From Echria macrotheca (taxonomy: Eukaryota > Ascomycota > Sordariomycetes > Sordariales > Schizotheciaceae): a stretch of DNA of 64,000 bases. Under the pieces are notes generated by a model that was not told where the DNA came from, did no database searches, and was given only the letters and a program-made list of their open reading frames with translations. Below are positions 21,258 to 32,403 of the stretch, one piece after another. Numbering within the stretch: the stretch's first letter is position 1; each line of letters starts with the position of its first letter. The position numbers and the translations under genes were made by a program. Location of the stretch: assembly GCA_030411725.1 (NCBI GenBank), contig MU839830.1, positions 1,488,001-1,552,000 of the forward strand, in the 5' to 3' direction.

Positions 21258-23818
21258 ATGGATCCCTTCAGACCTCGACGAACACCTGATGATGGTTCCG
21301 GCTCCGACCCCGACCCTTCGAGAAACGGAGCGCGGGGGAGATCGGGATTCATCGCAGACCCCGTTGAGCTCATCAGGGAGACAATCATGCCCCGCGGCCC
21401 ACAATGGAAGTCCGGCGAACCATCAGACCCCTGGGAGGTGGAAATCACGCTCCTGCCATCATCAGCTCCTCGAACTCGACCCGTCGAATACTCCAGGGAA
21501 TACTCGGAACTCAAATCCCGCGGACTAATCACAACCGTCATTATCCCTGCACGTGATGCTGCGTCCTTCACCACAACAGTATCGCGATGTTTCCGCGCTG
21601 CGCTCGAGGGCCGGGAATGGGTCCCGCTTCGCTCACTCGAGAACCCAATAGACTCGACCGTCTATCTAAAACCCTCGCTGTCTGCAGTCCCCGCCAGCGA
21701 GCAGAACTTTGAGTTTCTCGTCGAGGAGTGCTTGATCGAGAGCCACGAGGGCCGGTTGTCGCTCTTCATCGCCCCCAAGTCCGGACGGCTCTCCTGGGAT
21801 CTCATCCGCCAGCTTCCCAGAGTTGATCAACCTGAGCTACCCCCTGCAAACTTCAAGCCAACTCCACCATTGCCGACCAAGAGCGATGCTAGTGCTGCCT
21901 CTGAAACGCCTCCTGACTTGCCACTCACGTCCGCTTCAAACAACGCTGCCAGCAGAGCGCCCTCCGACAAACCTCCACCGCCGGCTAAAATAGAAGCGGA
22001 TTCCAAGGGAAAATTTCGTTGCCCAGATTCGAAGTGCCCCAGATCTCGTGTGCCATTCACCAGCAGGGATGTGTGCATTGAGCACTGGGAAAACAAACAC
22101 AAAGGATCAGTGGTAAAAGAGGTTGGTTCAACAAACATTTTCTTCACGAAGCCAACTAACTAGGCATGAAGGTTGATATCCCTGTTGCGGGCCAACAAAG
22201 CCCGAGCACTTCTTCGGCTGCAACCAACCCGGTTGGGCAGCTAGGTCGTACACACGACGAATCGGTAAAACCCTCGTTCGCAAAACCACATGCATCTTCC
22301 GAACGAGCCACAGCATCCGAGGACTCAGTACCAGTACCGAACCGCCAACTCAGGCCATCAACAACCGAAGACGGGATCGAGGACTCGACCAGAACCACCC
22401 TGTCAGACAGCACCGCACTTCCCACAGTTGGGTGCAGCGTGGCAACCTCTGGGCCAACACCACCAAGCGAGAGCTTCATCCACGGCCCCCTCCCACTAAG
22501 ATCGCATGCCGAAAATAGCACAAATACCAGCGGGAGTCCTGCCTCCAGGCCCTCCGACCGAACAACTTCCTCTAACCCCAACGGCAGACCTGGACGTAAA
22601 AGAAGGCGGATCACCGAAGGCGACGAGCCCTCAGATGACAGAAATGGCGACGATGACGATGGTGACAATGGAGAAGACAAAGAGAGTGGCGAGAATGCCA
22701 ACCACGCCGACCCTGCAAAGCTTTGGGCGTGCCCGTTCTTCAAAAAGGATCCAGACAGATACCTGAGCTGTGCCGGTGGACGATGGCCACTATTCCACCG
22801 GGTAAAGTATGTGCAACCACATTACCGCCAGAGAGAATTAAAGGGCTCTCAAGAAGGAAAGGTAGTAGTATCTTGGCTAACATGAAGCAGAGAGCATCTT
22901 TTCCGAAAGCACGACCTCCAACATCAATGCTCGCGATGCTGGCAGCGGTTCAAAACAAAAGAACTCCTGACCGAGCACTCGCGCGCGGAAACCGTTTGCG
23001 CGCTGAAAACCCAGGCCGAGAGTCCAGACGACGTCACGCCACAGCAGATTGAGCAGTTAAAGCGGCGGAAACGCGATGGCTCATCAGACGCGGAAAGATG
23101 GAACAGCATGTTCAAAATCCTGTTCCCAACAATACCTGACGACGAAATCCCTTCGCCGTGTGAGTTTTATAGCCGGGCAAGTAGTCCAGAATTAACACAC
23201 ACCGCAGGGAATGAACTGCCCGACCAGGGCTCAAGTCTGGACGACTACCGAAAGTTCGTCGCCAACCCTCCCGAGGAGTGGACACAACGCGCAGAACAAA
23301 TGTTTACCCAGGTCTGTCAAGAGCACCGCGGCCTGTCGGAGGAAGTGTGCCGCTCGATTGCCCGGCGCATTCTAGCCAAATTACCGCAGCTCCAGCGCCA
23401 GCTGATTGGGGCGTTCACGCGCGAAGAAGCGGCTACGTGCGGGGAGGCGTCACCTCCCTCATCGCTTGCTGGGGATGGAGGAGGCAATATGTCGGAGCTT
23501 CTCGACACCGGGGCCGGGGCCGGGGCGACGGAAATGCCGTTTTTAGGAGACTTCGGCCTCGATTTTTTCGGCGAACAGGGAGCAGAAGGGTTCATCAGCG
23601 ATGAGGCGTACAACACAACAGCTTCCACTCTTGGGGGGCCTGAGATGCGGCAGGCTGAGGGCAACTCGGTTGTTCCCCGACATCCACAACACCCATTCAG
23701 TGAATCTCTGCATGCACCGTCCCACGCTGCCGCTGAGCAGACTGAGAGTTATGACGCGGCGTGGCTGCAGAGCTTGACGACGTGGCAGGACCACAACGAG
23801 GAGGCCGTGCTGGATTGA
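21258..23818 (+). CDS. C2H2-type zinc-finger protein, best modelled as one three-exon gene
   Basis: Exons 21258-22121, 22172-22806 and 22891-23818 give 808 residues. The first intron (22122-22171; donor gttggt, or gtaaaa at 22113) contains an in-frame TAG and a CTAAC branch site, and joins in phase at a gcatgaag acceptor. Without it one sees two genes only 2 bp apart (21258-22163 and 22166 on). The first exon ends in a C2H2-like finger: C255, C260, H276, H281. The later exons carry the fungal arrangement WACPFFKKDPDRYLSCAG, HRVKEHLFRKHDLQHQCSRC, ELLTEHSRAETVC and then WNSMFKILFP, DDEIPSPCEFY, a conserved family of putative nuclear proteins. A basic RPGRKRRR stretch could be a nuclear signal. 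Targets are unknown. Confidence 0.75.
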
Positions 23819-24438
23819 GGGATCGATCGGGGGTACTTGCATCGTACATATATACTGAATGCGGTTGAAATTTGGATGTATGTTCTTCATCAACTGGACC
23901 GAGGCCCGCACGCTCAAGCTTCCCCCCTGTATGGAGCTATCTCTCGCCAGAGCATGGCGGCCGTATACGCTGCCTGGAATACAATCGGGCGCCCTACATA
24001 AAGTTATTTATCCGTTTGCCTTCCACGTTGTATGTATGTTCCTCGGAACGATCCAGCAGATCGAGAAGATCAAAGACCCATGGTATGCCGTCAGAATATC
24101 GGTGAAGCGTCGTGGGCGAGCATGGTCGAAGGGGAGAGGGTGCTTGTTGGGGTTCAAGAGTTATATACCCACTACTAGCGTCTGCGCGGGAAGGAAAAGT
24201 CAAACTCCGAGTCTGTCGTATCGGCCGAGACACTTGCATTGCATGCGGCCGAGGGGTGAACTCTCCTACTACGCGCGGCCCTCGGCTAACGCTTATTATT
24301 AGCTGACAACAACAATAACAACAACAAGCAACTTCCAACATCGGACTCGACAGTCTGAGACGGGCCGGTCCAGGCGGTACATACTCTATGGGATTTTGCC
24401 GAAGACGGCAGCTTCGATGCAGGAGTCGAGTCACTGAG
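23819..24438. other. Intergenic region, nothing recognised
   Basis: 3' flank of the zinc-finger gene and promoter of the ammonia-lyase gene. A CAACAA-rich leader lies directly upstream of 24439. No other feature is seen. Confidence 0.4.
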
Positions 24439-25646
24439 ATGGACACGACGACGCAACTGAACCCCTCCGCACGCGCATGGCGCTACCAACCCCTCAATCC
24501 CCAGAGCGAGACCACCCTTTCGCCAGTTCTCTCCTTTCACCGCGCCCTTCCGACATACAACCAGACCACGCTGCACTCGCTGCCCGACCTCGCCGCCGAG
24601 CTCGAGCTTGGCCACGTCCTTGTCAAGGATGAGTCGAACCGCTTCGGGCTGCCCTCGTTCAAGGTCCTCGGGGCGTCGTGGGCTGTCTACCGCGCTGTCG
24701 GTGGCCGTCTGGGGCTCGATGTCTTTAACTGGGAGGTTTTGATTGCCACTCTCGGCGAGGTGGCACGCAACATGGCGGTGCCTGTTACGGTGGTGACGTG
24801 CACCGAGGGCAACTGGGGGCGGGCGGTGGCTTGGATGGGCCGGCAGATGGGCGTCGACGTGGTGGTGTATGTGCCGGAGCATATGGTCGAGGAGACGAGG
24901 GAGTTGATCCGGAAGGAGGGGGTAAAGGTCGTCGTGGCGCCGGGAGATTATGATGATGCGGCGGAGGCGGCGATGCGGTGGGCAAAGAGCGAAGTGGCCC
25001 TGGCGGTCTTCGATATGAGTTGGGAGGGGTATGAGGAGATTCCGAACGTAAGTTTACTGGTAAGCTGGTCGAAATAGGTATGCTAACCTTCACGGTGTAG
25101 TGGGTGGTTGAGGGCTACCAGACCATGCTGGATGAGTCGGATGTGCAAGTCCCAGAGGCGACCGGGGGCAAGACGGCTACCCATGCCATCGTTCCTTGTG
25201 GTTGCGGTTCTGTCGCTCGAGCCGTAACGCAGCATTACAAGAGTAAGGTGCGAGAAGCCACGGGGGCTCCGGCTGCTACGGTCATTGCAGTGGAAACCAG
25301 TTCGGCTGCTTGTTTGACGGCTTCGCTGGAAAAGGGGGAGATGACGCGTGTCGGAACTGGAAGCACCATCATGTGTGGCATGAACTGCGGGACTCTGTCA
25401 AGCACCGCTTGGCCCATTCTCAAGGAGGGGGTTGACGCTAGCGTTATAGTGAGCGAAATGGAAGCTCACGGCGCAGTTCTGGAGTTGCACCAGAAGGGTG
25501 TTGAGGCTGGACCCTGCGGAGCGGCCACACTGGCTGCCCTGCGGAAGGTTTGCAAAGGCTACAGGGCTGAACTAGGGTTGACACGAGAATCGGTTGTGGT
25601 TCTTCACTGCACCGAAGGGATGCGCGAGTATATTCCCCCGACTTGA
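24439..25646 (+). CDS. Diaminopropionate ammonia-lyase-like PLP enzyme
   Basis: Exons 24439-25047 and 25101-25646 (53-nt intron, gtaagt, GCTAAC branch) give 384 residues, close to the roughly 400 of bacterial enzymes. The fold-type II PLP signature is clear: VLVKDESNRFGLPSFKVLGASWA has the Schiff-base lysine K75, TCTEGNWGRAVAWMGRQMG has the substrate loop (bacterial relatives have DGNHGRAVA), and PCGCGSVARAV is the glycine-rich phosphate-binding loop. The family converts 2,3-diaminopropionate to pyruvate and ammonia (EC 4.3.1.15). The N and W in EGNWG depart from the bacterial NH pair, so substrate range may differ. Threonine or serine dehydratase are less likely. The chosen ATG lies 17 codons inside a longer open frame, because upstream residues do not match the family start. 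Confidence 0.85.
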
Positions 25647-26584
25647 TCCGGATTTGTTCGTCTGTTGGATGACCCATGCTACGAGAATTAGGTATTCTGA
25701 TCTTAGAGGGCATAACCCCTTTGCGCCTAGAAGTAGCAGTGCCTAAGCTTGTGTGCTTCAACAGTTTTCACATATCAACAATCATTTCAGACTGCGTACC
25801 TCTCTAGACCCATGGCAGGTTGCTCTAAGAACGAATAATGACGACAGAGCCAGGGACCACAAGAAAAACCGAGGCTGTCGAACCTCGGGATTTGTCTTGT
25901 GCCTTGGCATGGGATGAGCAACAGGGGAAATTTCGCAACACTTTTGAGGTGGTGCAATCGATTCGGAACCCCTCTATCAGGCGAGTTTCTCGGTCGAGGG
26001 GCACCAAGCTTGACAGCGGCGATGACCTCATCGCTCCTCCACAGACAGTGGAGTCAAGACAGTGGGACACATGCAACTGAAACTGCAGCCGACCAACCAC
26101 ACTGGAGCCAGCCGGCGATCTCTTGACTGCCGACTTGGATCCTGTGCCACCTTTTGACCTTGTCGGTGCAACAACACCGACAGTTTTGCCGCCGACAGCG
26201 GTGGAGTGGGCCGAACCGTGTCTTGTTCCCGGTCACACCGCGTCCTCCTTCTCTTTTCGGCGCATGATGAGATCCATCAGAAATCGGGGCTCCAGAGACA
26301 AACAACGCAGGGGCTTAATGGGGGAGGAGTTCTTCTGGGGACGGGATCGACGTCAGAAAAGTTCTTGAAAATCCATGGCCGTCAACTGGCTGCTGCCCCG
26401 GTGGTTCGCCCCGGATCGTGACGGTTTCCCCGTCTAGTCCCACAAGACTGGTGGGACTGATCGCCCCCCTCCAAAGACCCTGGGTTTGGGGTCTTTCGTA
26501 CGTATATAGACCAATGTCGCCAGGATAATCTCTCTGGCGTACCTGGAGACTTTCTACGGGTAGTTTATCCTTGTATTCTTCGAC
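25647..26584. other. Promoter region of the sugar porter gene
   Basis: Nearly 940 bp without a recognisable gene. The right end shows a short inverted repeat (ctagtcccacaagactggtgggac, about 26435-26458) and a TATA-like tatata (about 26503) upstream of the ATG at 26585. Confidence 0.4.
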
Positions 26585-28387
26585 ATGGCGCCTCCGAAGT
26601 TCATGGGCCTCTCAGGGAGGTCGTTGTCCATGGCTGTGTCGACCGTGGCCACGACGGGATTTTTGCTGTTTGGATACGACCAAGGGTAAGTAATCCCCAA
26701 TGTCACTGCTGACCGCTCACTAAAGACGGTCAGGGTGATGAGCGGTATTATCACCGCACCGAGTTTCAACGATGTCTTCACGGCTACCAAAGACAACTCG
26801 ACCATGCAGGGCACAGTAACCGCCATATACGAGATAGGCTGTCTAATAGGTGCCATGTTCATCCTCGGTATTGGCGACCTCTTGGGACGACGCAGGGCCA
26901 TTATCCTTGGCGCCGTCGTTATGCTCATCGGCGTTGTCATCCAGGTGGCTTCCGTTGCGGGTGCAACACCTCTTGCCCAGTTTATTGTCGGGAGAGTGGT
27001 AATGGGTGTCGGGAACGGAATAAACACGTCGACAATTCCAACTTACCAAGGTGGGTGATATAGCATGGCTTCATGTTGGAATGTGGGAGGCTAATCTTTC
27101 CAAGCCGAGTGCAGCAAGACTTCAAATCGAGGGCTGCTCATTTGCATCGAGGGCGGAGTTATTGCTTTTGGGACACTGATTGCCTACTGGATCGACTACG
27201 GAGCATCATACGGACCGCCAGATCTGACATGGCGATTTCCCATCGCCTTCCAGGTCATCTTTGCGTTGGCCATTTTCATTCCCATGATCTTCTTGCCCGA
27301 GTCTCCCAGATGGCTCCTTAGTCACGGCCGGATCGAAGACGCAGACAAGGTCATCTCGGCGCTCCGTGGGTACGAGCTGACGAGTGAGAGCACAGCGTTG
27401 GAGAGGAACCTTATCATTGACTCGCTCAAGGCGTCCGGCGGGTACGGACAGAAGAGCACACCCTTGAAGGCGCTCTTTACCAACGGCAAGACGCAGCATT
27501 TCCGCCGAATGCTTCTGGGCGCGAGTTCCCAGCTCATGCAGCAGATTTCTGGATGCAACGCCGTCATCTACTATGCCACCATTCTCCTTGAAGAAATCGG
27601 CCTGTCTCGAAACATGAGTCTCCTGATCGGAGGCATCAACATGGTCGTATACGCGCTCTTCGCGACTTTCTCGTGGTTCTTCATCGAGCGCGTTGGTCGT
27701 CGACGGCTCTTCCTCTACGGCACTGTCGGCCAAATGCTCAGCATGATCATCGTTTTTGCCTGCCTCATCCCCGGCGACTCGCAATCGGCCAAGGGCGCCG
27801 TCGTCGGCTTCTTCACGTATATCGCGTCCTTCGGTGCCACCTGGTTACCGCTCCCCTGGCTGTATCCGGCCGAGGTGAACCCGATCAAGACGCGCGCCAA
27901 GGCCAATGCCGTCAGCACGTGCACCAACTGGCTCTTCAACTTCTTGGTCGTCATGGTCACCCCTATCATGATTACCAGCATTGGCTGGGGCACGTATCTG
28001 TTCTTCACGGTGACCAACGCCAGCTTCCTGCCCATCATCTGGTTCTTCTATCCCGAGACGGCACGGCGGTCGCTGGAGGAGATTGATATAATCTTCGCCA
28101 AGGGCCATGTGGAGAAGATGTCGTACGTCAGGGCCGCCGAGGAACTACCGCATCTGCAGCCCGAGGAGATCGAGGGGTATGCGCGGCACTATGGGCTTAT
28201 CGGGGATGATTCGGACAGCGCGAGGGATGAGGAGGAAAAGGCTTTTGGGCGGGAACGGGAGAACTCCGAGAACTCTAGTGGGAGCGGGAGCGGAAGCGGG
28301 AGTGACGCGGTAGTCGTTGATGAGCGTGGTGGCGAAGCAGGATTGGGGGATGGGGTCAAGACAGCGGACCGGGCTGATAGGGACTAG
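26585..28387 (+). CDS. MFS sugar transporter (sugar porter family)
   Basis: Exons 26585-26685, 26734-27050 and 27105-28387 join in phase into 566 residues. The sugar porter (PF00083) motifs occur in order: TTGFLLFGYDQGVMSGI in TM1, GDLLGRRRAI between TM2 and TM3, FLPESPRWLL, QQISGCNAVIYYAT in TM7, ERVGRRRLFLYG, PLPWLYPAEVNPIKTRAKANA and FYPETARRSLEEID. Twelve membrane helices are expected at the plasma membrane. A long acidic, glycine/serine-rich C-terminal tail (GSGSGSGSD, then DERGGEAGLGDG) is unusual for the family and might serve in turnover. The PAEVNP...RAKANA signature resembles the STL1-type hexose/polyol group, but the substrate cannot be told from sequence. Confidence 0.87.
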
Positions 28388-28712
28388 ACTGATTCTTTCT
28401 GCATAACGCGGAGTTTTGACAGGTGTTTTTCTCCGAGCTCCTTTTATATATACCCATCTCGGGAGTCGAATTCATGTACAATACGTAAGGCTAGAGGATA
28501 TGATAACTCTTGACGAGGTACGAACTAAAAGAGCAACGCCGCATGCTATCATACAATAGTTAAAAAAAGCTCAGCCACCGATTTGTATACCAACCCGACC
28601 ATAAAGGCGTAAAATGCAATGCTCAGCCTATCCCGCTGCTCAAATGCATCTAATAACAAGTGCCAAACCAACACCAACCCAATGCTCCCAAGTTTAATAA
28701 CTCGGCCTGAAT
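28388..28712. other. Convergent intergenic region
   Basis: 3' ends of the sugar porter and the acyltransferase-like gene face each other here. AT-rich, nothing else recognised. Confidence 0.4.
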
Positions 28713-30311
28713 CTAAAAGAAGCGCCAGATAGAATCGACCCCCTTCCCCCTCTTGAAGCTCCCATACCACCGACAGAGTGGATACATAAGCACCAACCCA
28801 ACCGCCCACGTCACAAAGAATACCCATGCCTGATCCAACCCCCGTCCCGGGCCGGGATTCATAGGAGTAGTATAGGGAACCTCATGTCCCCATATCTCGA
28901 CCAGAACGGACCCGAGCCCCACGTACAGCACGATATGAACGACGTAGAAGAACAGCGCCGACGTGCCGTAGACGATCAGCGGGTGCAATACCCGCACGGC
29001 CATGTCCCGCGGGACCGAGCCTAGGACTGCGAGCAACAAGAAGTTGGCAGACATGGAGAAGGCCCAGAAGGCGACGTCGGGCGGGTACTTGATCAGGTAG
29101 AAAAAGGCGGCGGGGGAGGTGAGGTACTGGTTCGCGTCCGGGTGGGCGACGTGCTCGGGCATGTGCAGACAGCCCTCGGAGAGGTTGCCAAAGTGGAGGA
29201 GGCGGGTCATGACGAAGACTGCTGCGAAGAGGAGGCCGACGGCGGCGTTGGCGAGGTTGACGGTCCGCGTCGCCCAGGTGCGGGCGAGCACGGCGCGGCC
29301 ATAGAGCAGCCCGAGGAGGGCGAAGGAGAGCCAGGCCATGGGCGGGAACTTGGAGGTGATGTGGGGGGTCACGACGTCGTAGAACCAGATGCGCCACCAG
29401 ATGCTCGACGTGGTATCAGACGTGGCGTCGTCCGCGGCGCATCGGCCGTGGCCGGGGCGCAGCCAGATGTTCCACCAGATCGTCACGAGTGCGAGGGCGA
29501 GAAGGAGCGCGTTGTTGGCGTGCCACGCGATATCCGCCGCGCGCATGATGGTCCGGTCAGGAGGGATGTCATCCCGTCGGCGTCGGCCCAGGAGCGGTTC
29601 AGACGGGTCGTCGCTATCCCGCTCGGGGACGATGCCGGTCTTGAGCAGGCCGAGGGCGACGCGTGTTTCGGTACCCGAGATGGCCATCCACACGAGCCCG
29701 GCGATGAGGTAGTCAACAGCAAGCGCAAAGAGCACGACGTTGAGGAACCACACTTCGCCACCCGTGAATACGAACCCCATGGCCATGGTGACAAGCGTTA
29801 GAATGACGGCGCGCACGAGGAAGTGGCGCGCCATCCGGCCAGACGTCCAGCCGAGAGCCGACCGCGAGCGACCAAAGTAGACGACGCCCATGCCGAGGAG
29901 GAAGGTGAATCCCGGGGCGCACAGGTGGGAGAGCAGGCGCAGAACGATGGCCAGCGGGCGGTTCCACTCCGTCACGGGCGACGCGGGCGCCTCGCCGCCG
30001 ATGGCGGTCTCGTGCGGCCACGAGTGCAAACCCAAGGCAGTGTGGTCAGCCGCCATGAGCACCATCAGCAGCCCGCGGAGCAGGTCGGGCGCGAGCGCGC
30101 GGGCCGGCGCATCTCTCGGCTTTGGGTTCGACGGTTGGGGCGAGGGCAGCCGCGGCGTGGTGGCTCCGTAGGTTCCGGGCTGGCCATCGCGGATCGGGGA
30201 CGGAGGGAGCACGCTGAGGTTCGAGTCGGATGCGGTTGCGAAGGACGTCTCCTGCACCGACGGGCCTGGTTGTGGTGGTATGTCCACCCGGCCGCGACCG
30301 GATCCGTTCAT
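28713..30311 (-). CDS. Polytopic membrane acyltransferase-like protein (HGSNAT/DUF1624 family)
   Basis: A single exon from the ATG at 30311 encodes 532 residues. After a Pro-rich cytoplasmic N-terminus the sequence APDLLRGLLMVLMAADHTALG (about residues 74-94) matches the first transmembrane segment of the heparan-alpha-glucosaminide N-acetyltransferase/DUF1624 family, including the D..RG and DH pair. Later PLAIVLRLLSHLCAPGFTFLLGMGVVYFG is the conserved second helix region. About nine to ten hydrophobic segments follow. Relatives transfer acyl groups across membranes or are bacterial YeiB-like proteins. Fungi lack heparan sulfate, so the physiological acceptor is unknown. An upstream in-frame ATG at 30641 would add 110 unrelated residues and was not used. 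Confidence 0.78.
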   Translation of the reverse strand: MNGSGRGRVDIPPQPGPSVQETSFATASDSNLSVLPPSPIRDGQPGTYGATTPRLPSPQPSNPKPRDAPARALAPDLLRGLLMVLMAADHTALGLHSWPHETAIGGEAPASPVTEWNRPLAIVLRLLSHLCAPGFTFLLGMGVVYFGRSRSALGWTSGRMARHFLVRAVILTLVTMAMGFVFTGGEVWFLNVVLFALAVDYLIAGLVWMAISGTETRVALGLLKTGIVPERDSDDPSEPLLGRRRRDDIPPDRTIMRAADIAWHANNALLLALALVTIWWNIWLRPGHGRCAADDATSDTTSSIWWRIWFYDVVTPHITSKFPPMAWLSFALLGLLYGRAVLARTWATRTVNLANAAVGLLFAAVFVMTRLLHFGNLSEGCLHMPEHVAHPDANQYLTSPAAFFYLIKYPPDVAFWAFSMSANFLLLAVLGSVPRDMAVRVLHPLIVYGTSALFFYVVHIVLYVGLGSVLVEIWGHEVPYTTPMNPGPGRGLDQAWVFFVTWAVGLVLMYPLCRWYGSFKRGKGVDSIWRFF

Positions 30312-30848
30312 TGTGGTTTCTTCGATGCGGATGGAGGTCTTTGTCGAGAGAGGCGTGAGAGGGAATGGTAGAAATATACGATCGTAGAAAAGTCGCCGGC
30401 GGATCCGTAAGCACCGAAAAGTCAGCACGGCGGGCGAGTCGGCCCGGATTGGTCCCCTTGCCAAAACAGCGAGTTCTCGTTTGGGGTACCTTGACGAATC
30501 CGAGAGGTAATCACGATTTATTGTTTTGTCGGGACATGTACACGCGGATCGGACCGTGTATGCGGCATTGGGTGAGGTGCAGAGGATAGTTATGCGACAA
30601 GTAGTTGACGCTGCACCGTCTCGAGAAATGATCGACGTCATTCAACGACGGGGTTGGACGAAAGAATTGTCGCTTCCGCTTCAGGGATTACGTTGGGCTG
30701 TTTTGCACAAATCGCAGGGGGCCAGACCTCAAAGCGACACACTAACAGCACCTCACCTATCAGTCACTCATTTTTGTTAGAAGATCCCTCCGCATTCTGC
30801 GGTCCTATTCCTAACCCGACTTTCTACTTCCATCTCCATCGAATACAA
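30312..30848. other. Intergenic region between the acyltransferase gene and tRNA-Pro
   Basis: Promoter of the minus-strand gene on the left and upstream region of the tRNA on the right. No gene recognised. Confidence 0.4.
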
Positions 30849-30936
30849 GGCTTCGTGGTTTAGGGGTATAATTCTCGCTTAGGGCTTACCTGAGTATATC
30901 TGCGAGAGGTCCCGGGTTCGAATCCCGGCGAAGCCC
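30849..30936 (+). tRNA. tRNA-Pro (anticodon AGG) with a 16-nt intron
   Basis: The acceptor stem GGCTTCG pairs with CGAAGCC (30929-30935), followed by discriminator C. The T arm is CCGGG-TTCGAAT-CCCGG. The anticodon stem CTCGC pairs with GCGAG, and the loop reads TTAGGG, then 16 extra nt (cttacctgagtatatc), then T. This places AGG at positions 34-36 and an intron after position 37, the standard nuclear tRNA intron site. Removing it leaves a 72-nt tRNA. Confidence 0.92.
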
Positions 30937-31173
30937 GGCTGTTGTGTACCGGTACGCTTGGTGTGAGGCACTGAGGCTATTGTTTTTCTTTTTCCTTCCT
31001 TATTCATAAGGAAACGAACGAATAGGATTGCTCGACTAGGTAGCTGATGAGACTTCTAACTTCAGCACCAAGTACACGGACTCGAACCCGGACTGAGAAG
31101 TACAGTTTGGATGCAGCCCGTTATGAGTCGTCCAAGACGGTCGCTTCGCTCGGCGAGTCAGCGCGGCCCTACG

Positions 31174-31353
31174 CTAACGCTCCGTGGCGCTTCCGGCCTC
31201 ACTTAGATTGTCATCCCAGTTGAAACCGGGACGGAAGAGCAATGAGTGCTTGACGTCGTCGACGTAGCCGGGGGTCGAGCTCTCCTTAATTTTGACGTCC
31301 TGGATCTTGCGAAGCGCTTCATCTTGCTGCGCAGGGGTCAGTTGGTCGGCCAT
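31174..31353 (-). CDS. Small hypothetical protein (59 residues)
   Basis: The open frame from 31353 begins MADQLTPAQQDEALRKIQDV and ends FNWDDNLSEAGSATER. It is hydrophilic and probably helical at the N-terminus, with no signal peptide, membrane segment or known domain. Composition is protein-like and the start follows a GAACAT-type leader, but a frame this short is only modest evidence. A longer reading from 31392 would add MHFLSIAPLSSFN, which looks like leader sequence rather than coding sequence. Confidence 0.45.
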   Translation of the reverse strand: MADQLTPAQQDEALRKIQDVKIKESSTPGYVDDVKHSLLFRPGFNWDDNLSEAGSATER

Positions 31354-32403
31354 GTTGAAAGAACTGAGAGGAGCAATAGACAGAAAATGCAATTATGAAG
31401 ATATGTGCGGTCGGTTTGCTTGTTGAAAGGCTATCTCTTCTTTGCTTGTTTCATGTTGGGGAGAGTGGGTGTTCGAGTTATTAGTAGCCCAGGATATGTA
31501 CCGGTAAACAAAACCCAGTATAGGTATCTGTTAGGGTGAATGGCCCCGGTTCCTTCTGCTACCCAGCCAGCGCACCAGCCTACGACTTCCTTTCGACGGC
31601 GCAGCCAACGCATTTCAACCACCACATTGCTTGCTGCACCCTTCAATAGCATTTCGTGTCAAGTACTGTTCACTCTCGCCAACGAACGGTACGGCACCTA
31701 CTTAGGTAGCCACTTGGCGGAGTTGCATCCGAGTCCCCGATTCTCCTTGCCGGTCGACTCCAAGACGGCAGTCAGTCGCTTGACTCCAGTCCACATACGG
31801 TTCAAGCTACTGCTTCAGACGTCCATTCCAGCCAGCCATAAGCTGCTCCAGACGCATGTTTTGGCCAATTGCCGGCTGCAAAGGATGTGCATTTCAGCTA
31901 GCCACAAGCTGCTCCATTCAGTGCTTCAGCTACTCCCTTGTTTCCGCCAGCCACAAGCTCTGTGTCAACGAGGTGTCATCCAATGAGAAGCACAGCCCGC
32001 CGCCGGATGCACAGGTAGCATGGCCTGGGCCGGTCCAAAATTTTGACCACTTATCTGCCCTTTTCAGCCATACGAACATCGGCACGGCCGATGGCTGCCT
32101 ACCTACCCTCAACAATGGTGTTGAGGTCGGGAAGTGTCCCACACCATGGTCGGTCGAGTGAGTGCATCATGAGTCCCTCTCGCATGGGCCGGCTTGTTTC
32201 CAAGGTAGCACCTATGCAGGCGGGTCCGCTTCCAGCGTAAGCTAAAGCTCCACAAGCCTTTGGATCAAGGCACGTCAAGACACTTCCCATACCATGACTT
32301 TTACCTTGACTGTCTACTTAATGTTCTGGTGCCCTACCTAAGAAAACCGATCCCAATTCCGCTTGTCATCGCCCTAGCTTCCCTGTCCTACACTTTACCC
32401 ACA
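31354..32403. other. Divergent intergenic region with imperfect repeats
   Basis: No gene recognised. Three imperfect copies of a GCCAGCCACAAGCTGCTCCA-like unit lie at 31831-31850, 31895-31917 and 31946-31959. A ggcacctacttaggtagcc motif (about 31693-31711) is related to the TACCTAGGTA repeats. The right end is the promoter of the coiled-coil gene. Confidence 0.45.

Noticed and set aside
31060..31110. tRNA-like T-arm (tcggactcgaacccg in antisense) near tRNA-Pro
   Set aside because: The flanking bases do not pair into a T stem and no acceptor or anticodon stem could be found.
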